Positions 12,125 to 17,199 of a stretch of DNA of 17,199 bases are shown in pieces. The notes beneath the pieces were generated by a model that was not told where the DNA came from, ran no database searches, and saw only the letters and a program-made list of their open reading frames with translations. Each line of letters starts with the position of its first letter. Positions within the stretch are counted from its first letter, which is position 1. The translations under genes were made by a program, and so were the position numbers. Origin of the DNA: an uncultured Treponema sp. (GTDB lineage Bacteria > Spirochaetota > Spirochaetia > Treponematales > Treponemataceae); the NCBI GenBank assembly GCA_947176045.1, contig CAMWPF010000009.1:1-17199 (forward strand), in the 5' to 3' direction.

Positions 12125-12835
12125 ATGAAGCACGCATTCCGCCCCTTTCTTTCCGTCCTCTCCATCCTTGCGGGCGCGGCGTATTTTGCCGCCTGCTCCA
12201 ACGGACAGAACGCTGAAATTTCGTACATCAACGACGAGACCATACGTTCAGCGGCGGACGCAAAAGAAGGGGCGACCTTGTGGACGCGGGAACTGGAAAG
12301 CGTCCGCCTTCTGCGGGACATTGCGAAGGCGCCGTTCGCGGCGGACACAGTGTCCCTATCCCCGACGTCCGTTGCCGCTGCGGACGTCGGGCGTCCCTTC
12401 ATTTTTCCACGCCTTCCAGGATTCGGAAGCCTCGATACGACGCTCCTGTCAACGGAGCTTGCAGACTTTTTGAACGCATTCTGCGCATCGGCGGCGAAAT
12501 GGCAGTTTTCCGCCGCCCAGTTTGAGCCGGAAGCGCTCTTCTCGCTCATCCTCTTCCGGCATGACGTGCAGACAGCGTGGCAGGACAAATTCGGCGTTCC
12601 CTTTCCCCCGGAAAGCCATGCAGCGGAAGAAGGCGCGGACGAGCAGCCTTCGCACGCCGTCTTTGATTCATGGATCTTCGGAAAGCCGTTCATCGACGGC
12701 TCCGATTTTGAAATTCCTGTCCGGTTCATCTGCAAAAGCGGATTCATCGACGTGTCCGTCTTTATCGCGCAGAAAACGGACTTCTACATCAACCAGCTTC
12801 AGATTTTAAAATGGGGGAAGAAGAATGGAACATAA
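12125..12835 (+). CDS. Probable lipoprotein of unknown function
   Basis: A 236-residue protein starting 20 bases after clpX. Residues 1-23 form a signal peptide (a basic MKHAFRPF then hydrophobic LSVLSILAGAAYFAA), ending at Cys24. The lipobox YFAAC is relaxed, with Phe at -3, as accepted in spirochetes, so it is probably lipid-anchored to a membrane. The mature part contains helices (AADFLNAFCASAAKWQ-like) and a C-terminal beta region (FEIPVRFICKSGFIDVSVFIAQ). I recognise no domain. No good ribosome site precedes the start, which suggests dependence on clpX translation. Its end overlaps the next gene by 11 bases. The function is unknown. Confidence 0.85.
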   Translation: MKHAFRPFLSVLSILAGAAYFAACSNGQNAEISYINDETIRSAADAKEGATLWTRELESVRLLRDIAKAPFAADTVSLSPTSVAAADVGRPFIFPRLPGFGSLDTTLLSTELADFLNAFCASAAKWQFSAAQFEPEALFSLILFRHDVQTAWQDKFGVPFPPESHAAEEGADEQPSHAVFDSWIFGKPFIDGSDFEIPVRFICKSGFIDVSVFIAQKTDFYINQLQILKWGKKNGT

Positions 12836-13760
12836 GCCGCTTTCCGGCATCGAACGGACGATTGTCCTGCAATATTTGATCGATGGAAATGTTCCCGTAA
12901 CGGTCACGCCCGCCGAAATGCCGGAAAATCCTGACGACGGCAAGATCCATCCGCTCTCCTCCGCCGTCTTTCCAGTCGCATTGAAGGCGGAGCATATTTC
13001 CATTCTCAAGGAAGGCATCATCCTCCTCAAAAATCCGCCGCAATCCGTCGCCCAATACAAGGGGCGGAACGTCCGGGTGGAATTTTACTTCAACCGAGTC
13101 GGACTGTATTTTTCCACGGAAATGAAGGAAGTCAAGTCAGGGCCAGCACTGGTCATTCCGAACGACATCTTCCGCATCGAAGACGCGCCCTCCGTGCAGC
13201 GCTACGATTTTTCCGCCGTCCTGCACTACTCCGGCAATCCGGACGGAAGCATGACGCTGCCCTGCGTTCCCGCAGATGGATTCTCGCTGTTCTCACGGCC
13301 GGCATGGAGCTCCATTCCGCTCGAACAGCAGCATTCTGCAAAAAAATATCTGGAGCGGTTCGTCACGCAGGCGCGGGAAAGCGGAAAGGCGGGCAACGGG
13401 CTGCAATTGGTGAACATCTGCCGCTATCTGGCGGCGGATGTTCCAGAACGGATGGAGGCGGTGCAGGGACGCGTCAAGCCGTTCGGCATCCTGTTCGTCA
13501 ACCATGAGCGGATTGTCTTCGGGTATGAACAGAACGGCGCGGTTTCGCTGGAACAAGGAACAGAGTACCCGCTGAAGCTGTCGTTCTCACTCCGGGAGAC
13601 GCCCTCGATCACGCGCGACATCGCCGCCGCCTGCAAGGTTGACATCCTGTACGGCGACGACGCAAGAACGCGGTTCTGTGCGGACTGCACCTATTCATCG
13701 CTGCAGGAAGAAGACCGCCGGTTCCTCTATGAAAAGGCGACAAGCACCTTGTTCCTCTGA
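12825..13760 (+). CDS. Protein of unknown function, possibly PilZ-like
   Basis: A 311-residue protein beginning MEHKPLSGIERTIVLQYLIDG. The start has a GGGGGAAGAAG ribosome site just upstream and overlaps the lipoprotein gene by 11 bases. It is predicted beta-rich with no signal peptide and no membrane helix. The middle segment, about residues 75-145 (YKGRNVRVEFYFNRVGLYFSTEM, then LVIPNDIFRIED and YDFSAVLHY), resembles the N-terminal beta barrel found in front of PilZ domains in YcgR-type proteins. However, I see neither a clean RxxxR nor a D/NxSxxG motif, so c-di-GMP binding cannot be claimed. The C-terminal part contains DILYGDDARTRFCADCTY. It is the last gene of the clpP run and is convergent with the acetyltransferase gene, eight bases away. 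Confidence 0.85.
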   Translation: MEHKPLSGIERTIVLQYLIDGNVPVTVTPAEMPENPDDGKIHPLSSAVFPVALKAEHISILKEGIILLKNPPQSVAQYKGRNVRVEFYFNRVGLYFSTEMKEVKSGPALVIPNDIFRIEDAPSVQRYDFSAVLHYSGNPDGSMTLPCVPADGFSLFSRPAWSSIPLEQQHSAKKYLERFVTQARESGKAGNGLQLVNICRYLAADVPERMEAVQGRVKPFGILFVNHERIVFGYEQNGAVSLEQGTEYPLKLSFSLRETPSITRDIAAACKVDILYGDDARTRFCADCTYSSLQEEDRRFLYEKATSTLFL

Positions 13761-13767
13761 CAGGAAC
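13751..13767. repeat. Inverted repeat at the convergent gene junction
   Basis: GTTCCT (13751-13756) and AGGAAC (13762-13767) form a six-base-pair stem with a five-base loop spanning the stop of the upstream plus-strand gene and lying just before the minus-strand stop at 13769. Neither strand has a proper T run, so termination would be weak. Confidence 0.45.
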
Positions 13768-13768
13768 T

Positions 13769-14380
13769 TCAAAAATCTTCTGGACTGACATCAAAAGCGC
13801 GTCTCTTGAAGTAATAGGTGCGGTCATCCTTCGTGATGCCGCGGAGCGGACGGCAGGGATTTCCAGCGGCTACGACATTGCTGGGAATATCCTTGCAGAC
13901 GACGCTGCCGGCTCCGATGACGACATTGCTTCCGATCTTGACGCCCGGCAGGATGACGGCGTTTCCGCCGATCCACACAGAGTCGCCGATTTCAATTCCT
14001 ATTCCGTACTCCCAGCCGGCGTTCCGTAGTTCTGAATGAACCGGATGCCCCGCCGTATAGATCCCGACATTCGGCGCGCAGAAGACATTGCTGCCGATCT
14101 TCACCTTCGCCACATCCAGAACAACCAGATTGTAGTTCGCATAAAAATTGTCGCCGACTTCGATATGCCTTCCGTAATCGCAATGGAACGGCTGCTCGAT
14201 ATGAATTTCACTGCCGACCTTCCCTAAAATGCAGCGGAGGAGCGCTTCCTCCTCATGCCAGCGTTCCGGCGGCAGATGGTTGTATTCATACAGCCTCCGC
14301 TTGTTCTCCCGCATCATCGCGCGGGTTTCCGCATCGCCGCGGTATGGAAGCTCTGAAATCATCCGTTCATACTGCGTCAT
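13769..14380 (-). CDS. Maltose/galactoside-type O-acetyltransferase
   Basis: A 203-residue left-handed beta-helix acetyltransferase of the Maa/LacA/NodL group, which moves an acetyl group from acetyl-CoA to a sugar hydroxyl. The N-terminal helical part (MISELPYRGDAETRAMMRENKR) is typical. Hexapeptide repeats run from about residue 55 to 165. The catalytic His is His112 in GIYTAGHPVHSELR, equivalent to LacA His115. The acetyl-CoA-binding coil IGDSVWIGGNAVILPGVKIG, then VVIGAGSVVCKDIPSNVVAAGNPCR, is almost identical to family consensus. The GAGGAG ribosome site overlaps the stop of the preceding Nudix gene, which indicates coupling. The natural substrate is not known from sequence, so no gene symbol is given. 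Confidence 0.93.
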   Translation of the reverse strand: MTQYERMISELPYRGDAETRAMMRENKRRLYEYNHLPPERWHEEEALLRCILGKVGSEIHIEQPFHCDYGRHIEVGDNFYANYNLVVLDVAKVKIGSNVFCAPNVGIYTAGHPVHSELRNAGWEYGIGIEIGDSVWIGGNAVILPGVKIGSNVVIGAGSVVCKDIPSNVVAAGNPCRPLRGITKDDRTYYFKRRAFDVSPEDF

Positions 14381-14388
14381 GTCGCTCC

Positions 14389-14985
14389 TCAGCCGTTTCC
14401 TGATCCGCCGCCGTCCGAACCGTCCGCATCCGCAAAGGACGCCAATCTTCGGAACGAATGGAACGAACCAACATAATCCTTGTGATCAAAAACCAAATCC
14501 AAGAAGAAATACGGAACCATCTGCTTTTGCGCGATGCAGTTGAGCGCCTCGTATTTCTTCATCCAGCCAACTTCGGAAAGCTCGGACTTCTGGATGCGCA
14601 GCTTCGACATGTCGACATCCATATCGACGATGTACCAGTCATCGAAGCCGTTCGCAAAGTTGACGGTGAACGTCGGGCGTCGGTCCGAAAAATCGACTTC
14701 CAGTCCCAGCTCCTCCCGAAGCTCCCGTGCCGCCGCGGCGCGGCTGTCCTCGCCGGAAAGCGCGGAGCCGGCTGCCGAAACATCCCACATTCCTGGAAAC
14801 GAGTCCTTCCGCATGGAACGCTTTTGGACGAGCATTTCGCCTTCGCTGTTCAAGATGCACACATGCACCACCAGATGGTATTCGTCCGGCTGCAGCGGCT
14901 CCCCGCGCCGGTGCCTTCTTCCTGTCGGAATCCGGTTGACGTCAAGCAAGTCCCACAATTCCGCTTCTTTTTTATCTTCCTGCAT
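14389..14985 (-). CDS. Nudix hydrolase
   Basis: Nudix enzymes hydrolyse nucleoside diphosphates linked to another group. The open frame begins at 15030, but ATG 14985 (MQEDKKEAELWDLLDVNR) follows GGAGGGAAGT directly and gives 198 residues; an ATG at 14997 is an alternative. The Nudix box is complete: G73, E79, then RELREELGL at 87-95, with all metal-binding Glu residues. The N-terminal part (LWDLLDVNRIPTG, EYHLVVHVCILN) resembles the YfcD/IPP-isomerase-like subgroup, whose substrates are poorly defined. The C-terminus ends in a low-complexity Gly/Ser/Asp tail (ADADGSDGGGSGNG). It lies 51 bases after the helicase and eight bases before the acetyltransferase. Confidence 0.92.
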   Translation of the reverse strand: MQEDKKEAELWDLLDVNRIPTGRRHRRGEPLQPDEYHLVVHVCILNSEGEMLVQKRSMRKDSFPGMWDVSAAGSALSGEDSRAAAARELREELGLEVDFSDRRPTFTVNFANGFDDWYIVDMDVDMSKLRIQKSELSEVGWMKKYEALNCIAQKQMVPYFFLDLVFDHKDYVGSFHSFRRLASFADADGSDGGGSGNG

Positions 14986-15036
14986 ACTTCCCTCCATACG
15001 GAAATACGGCCCTCCATGCATATAATTCACCCATTG

Positions 15037-16188
15037 TCAGCCAATGCGCTCCGATTGCAACGGCACCTGTATGCTCCCGTTGCGAATTTCCTTCGGAAAA
15101 ACTGTAATGCCGAGCTTCTTTTCAAGCAGCGCATACCGCTCCATTTCATACGCATCGCCAATCAGAACATTGACGCCCGTGCCTCCGGCGCGCGCCGTCC
15201 TTCCCGCGCGATGCACGAAAAAATCCGCATCCTCCGGCAAATCCATCTGGATTATATGGGAGACGCCCGGAACATCAAGTCCGCGCGCCGCCAAATCGCT
15301 GGTAACGAGGATGCCGCATTTTCCGCTTCGGAACCGATCCATCGCAGCCTTCCGCCGCACCTTGTCAGACTTTGCGTGCAAGGCGCCGCACGGAATGTTC
15401 TTATAGGAAAGCTTTGCGGAAATATTCTCCACTTGGTCGGCGCGAGATGTGAACACAAGCGCCTTCTGCGGCCTTTCGGCAAGCAGGAAGCGCCGCAGCG
15501 TTTCAATCTTGTTCCGGCCTTCCGCATACACCGCCCAATGGGAGATGCTCTTCCGAAGGACATCCTCCTGCGGAAGGACGACGACCTCCGCATCGCAGAA
15601 GAAGCGCTTCGTCCTGCTGTCCGCCGTCGCCGTGCAGGCGACCACCTGGACGGCCGCCGGGAGCGCCTGCTTCAAAGAAAGTGTCTCCTCCATAAGCTCC
15701 CGCTTGACAAGGCGGTCGGCCTCATCAAAAACCGCCGCACGGAGGCCGCACGCCTTGATCTTCTTCAAATGAAGCAGCTCTGCAAGCCGTGCCGGCGTGC
15801 CGACGACAATTTCAGGGCGCTCCTTGAGCGCCTCGATCTGGCGCCGTATGGGCGCGCCGCCGATGAACAGCGCCGCCTTTCGGCCGCTGACGCTCAAGGC
15901 GGCCTGCTTGATCTGCGAGGCAAGCTCAAACGTCGGAGCGCAGATCAAAATGCGGACGGAACCGCCTGCATCCGCCTCTCCGCCGGCTTCCGTCAGACGG
16001 GCAAGCAGCGGCAGAAGGTACGCGAACGTCTTTCCCGTCCCCGTTTCGGACTGGAAGACAATCCGCCTCCCCGCAAGGATTTCTGGAATCACGCGTTCCT
16101 GCACAGGCGTCGGTTCTGAAATGCCGAGCGCGGCAAGGCGTTCCAAAAGCGTCTGCGGCAGGGCGCGAAATGCAACACGTTCCGTCAT
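15037..16188 (-). CDS. DEAD-box ATP-dependent RNA helicase
   Basis: A 383-residue minimal DEAD-box helicase consisting only of the two RecA-like domains. Motifs in order: Q motif PTPVQ (26-30); motif I SETGTGKT (47-54); Ia PTFELA (85-90; the usual form is PTRELA); Ib GTPARL (130-135); II DEAD (155-158); III TAT (186-188; often SAT); IV ALVFTSR (243-249); V SDLAARGLD (297-305); VI HRAGRTAR (326-333). The enzyme would unwind short RNA duplexes with ATP, in ribosome assembly or mRNA turnover. There is no C-terminal RNA-binding extension as in DbpA or CsdA, so the specific orthologue is unclear. The ATG at 16188 lies about seven bases downstream of its predicted -10. Confidence 0.95.
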   Translation of the reverse strand: MTERVAFRALPQTLLERLAALGISEPTPVQERVIPEILAGRRIVFQSETGTGKTFAYLLPLLARLTEAGGEADAGGSVRILICAPTFELASQIKQAALSVSGRKAALFIGGAPIRRQIEALKERPEIVVGTPARLAELLHLKKIKACGLRAAVFDEADRLVKRELMEETLSLKQALPAAVQVVACTATADSRTKRFFCDAEVVVLPQEDVLRKSISHWAVYAEGRNKIETLRRFLLAERPQKALVFTSRADQVENISAKLSYKNIPCGALHAKSDKVRRKAAMDRFRSGKCGILVTSDLAARGLDVPGVSHIIQMDLPEDADFFVHRAGRTARAGGTGVNVLIGDAYEMERYALLEKKLGITVFPKEIRNGSIQVPLQSERIG

Positions 16189-16195
16189 ACTGTCC

Positions 16196-16204
16196 AGTAT
16201 AGCA
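16196..16204 (-). promoter_or_regulatory. Extended -10 promoter of the helicase gene
   Basis: The minus strand reads TGCTATACT, an extended -10 (TGnTATACT). The -10 hexamer ends at 16196 and the start codon begins at 16188, so transcription would begin at or next to the ATG. There is no good -35. Confidence 0.6.
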
Positions 16205-16226
16205 CATGAAAAAAAAATATGCTATA
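16198..16226. repeat. Mirrored -10 inverted repeat
   Basis: TATAGCA (16198-16204) and TGCTATA (16220-16226) are perfect inverted copies separated by 15 A-rich bases. Each half is the core of one of the two divergent extended -10 promoters. Confidence 0.65.
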
Positions 16227-16228
16227 AT
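16220..16228 (+). promoter_or_regulatory. Extended -10 promoter of the glycosyltransferase gene
   Basis: TGCTATAAT is a perfect extended -10. The hexamer ends at 16228 and the ATG is at 16237, leaving eight bases, so the mRNA would be leaderless or nearly so. There is no ribosome site before the ATG (the bases read CTATAAAT). No good -35 is seen. Confidence 0.7.
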
Positions 16229-16236
16229 CTATAAAT

Positions 16237-17199
16237 ATGAAAGTTGGAATCGATACGTTTGGCTGCGACCATGCCCGCTCCGGGCTGGGAACATACTTGC
16301 TTTCTTTTACAGAAAATGTCCGTTCCGCCGACGGCGCCGAAACGGAGCTGTTCGGTTCGGAGCTTGACCGGTACACCTACACTTCCGGGAAGGACATTCC
16401 GTATGCGCCAGTCTCCGTCCCTGACAGCTTGAGCGCGGAGCGCTTCTGGCATTTCACGAACATCCACAAATTCGCGCAAGGCAGGAACTACGACGCCGTG
16501 CTGTATCCGGCGCCGGAGCGCGTGCTTCCGCTTTCTTTCAAAGTGCCCGGCGTCGCAATTGTAAACAGCGTGCTTTCTGCGCATGTGGAAGGCAACAACG
16601 ACTGGATTCAGAAAATGCAAATCAAGCGGGGCCTGTACAAAATCCAGAAGATTGTAGCGGCAAGCAACTTCATCAAGGAAGACCTGACCTCCCACGGCAT
16701 CAGCGAGGAAAAAATCGCGGTCGTCCACAACGGCATCGACCACAAGCTGTTCTTTCCGGCAATCGGACTGAACGAAGATATAGTGGACATCAAGCCGTTC
16801 TCCATCAAGCGCCCCTACTTCATCTACGGCTCGCGGCTGTCCGGACCGGAAAAACGCCACATCGAGCTGATCCGGGCGTTCACGCTGTTCAAGGAGAGGA
16901 CGCACCATCCGCACCGCCTTGTCATTGCCGGAAGCGACGGCTCCAGCACGGCAGAAATCCACAAGGAGGCGTTCAGCTCCTCCGCGGCGTCCGACATCTT
17001 CCTCACCGGATATTTTCCGCACGAAAGCTTCGCCCAGCTGTACTCCGGCTCGGACGCCTGCATCTTCCCGTCGGTCAACGAAGGCGTCGGAATGCCGGTG
17101 CTGGAGGCGATGGCGACAGGCGTTCCGGTCGCCTGCTCCAACTCCTGCGCGCTGCCGGAAATCGCCGGGGACGCCGCGCTGTTCTTCGAATCCGACAAC
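16237..17199 (+). CDS. Family-4-type glycosyltransferase (3' end missing)
   Basis: The gene starts at ATG 16237 (MKVGIDTFGCDHARSGLGTY) and stays open for all 321 codons to the window end. It has the two-domain GT-B form of GT4 enzymes, which transfer a sugar from a nucleotide donor to a glycolipid, polysaccharide or glycan. The N-terminal GxGTY loop binds the acceptor side. The linker IVAASNFIKEDLTSHG and KIAVVHNGIDHKLFFP is characteristic. The C-terminal donor-binding E-x7-E motif is Glu282-Glu290 in NEGVGMPVLEAMATG. The donor and product are unknown. It is divergent from the helicase. Since no stop is reached, an estimated 40 or more residues are missing. Confidence 0.93.
   Translation, partial: MKVGIDTFGCDHARSGLGTYLLSFTENVRSADGAETELFGSELDRYTYTSGKDIPYAPVSVPDSLSAERFWHFTNIHKFAQGRNYDAVLYPAPERVLPLSFKVPGVAIVNSVLSAHVEGNNDWIQKMQIKRGLYKIQKIVAASNFIKEDLTSHGISEEKIAVVHNGIDHKLFFPAIGLNEDIVDIKPFSIKRPYFIYGSRLSGPEKRHIELIRAFTLFKERTHHPHRLVIAGSDGSSTAEIHKEAFSSSAASDIFLTGYFPHESFAQLYSGSDACIFPSVNEGVGMPVLEAMATGVPVACSNSCALPEIAGDAALFFESDN

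Noticed and set aside
10806..12137. 443-codon minus-strand open frame opposite clpX
   Set aside because: Antisense shadow of clpX; no recognisable domain or start signal.
14458..16119. 553-codon plus-strand open frame opposite the Nudix and helicase genes
   Set aside because: It crosses two real minus-strand genes with full motifs, has no ribosome site and has biased mirror-frame composition.

Overview
The window looks like a chromosomal segment of a spirochete, most likely a Treponema with fairly high GC content (species not determinable by eye). The grounds are the late flagellar genes flgN-flgK-flgL-fliW-csrA, the tail of fliD, a membrane-anchored PilZ protein, a lipoprotein with a relaxed spirochete-type lipobox, and the tig-clpP-clpX block. 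No insertion sequence, prophage, CRISPR array or plasmid gene is visible; most of it is housekeeping and motility DNA.

Layout. (a) 1-3399, plus strand: a tight, probably co-transcribed run: fliD (3' end only), an unrecognised 196-aa protein, a PilZ protein, a small unrecognised protein, tsaE and tsaB (the last two act in tRNA t6A synthesis). tsaE appears to use a CTG start that overlaps the previous stop codon. (b) 3425-7839, minus strand: flgN, flgK, flgL, fliW, csrA. They read from a strong sigma-28-type promoter at 7909-7935. An intrinsic terminator sits between flgL and fliW, and a GC-rich hairpin sits on the flgK stop codon. FlgN, FlgK and FlgL build the hook-filament junction; FliW and CsrA form the flagellin-sensing translational switch. 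(c) 7969-8761, plus strand: tRNA-His, -Arg, -Lys and -Leu behind a sigma-70 promoter, then tRNA-Gly behind its own perfect-consensus promoter and followed by a terminator. (d) 8790-13760, plus strand: trigger factor (tig), then clpP and clpX (overlapping by 4 bases), a lipoprotein and an unrecognised 311-aa protein. (e) 13769-16188, minus strand: a DEAD-box helicase, a Nudix hydrolase and a maltose/galactoside-type O-acetyltransferase. (f) 16237-17199, plus strand: a family-4-type glycosyltransferase cut off by the window end. It is divergent from the helicase across 48 bases holding two mirrored extended -10 promoters.

No clearly new multi-gene system is apparent. The most unusual points are the CTG start of tsaE, the two irregular tRNAs (His and Arg), the mirrored and probably leaderless promoters at 16196-16228, the post-transcriptional structures around flgK/flgL/fliW, and the unrecognised proteins next to fliD and clpX. 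No stretch above 300 bases lacks a gene; the longest gap, 8418-8645 between tRNA-Leu and tRNA-Gly, holds only the tRNA-Gly promoter as a recognisable element.
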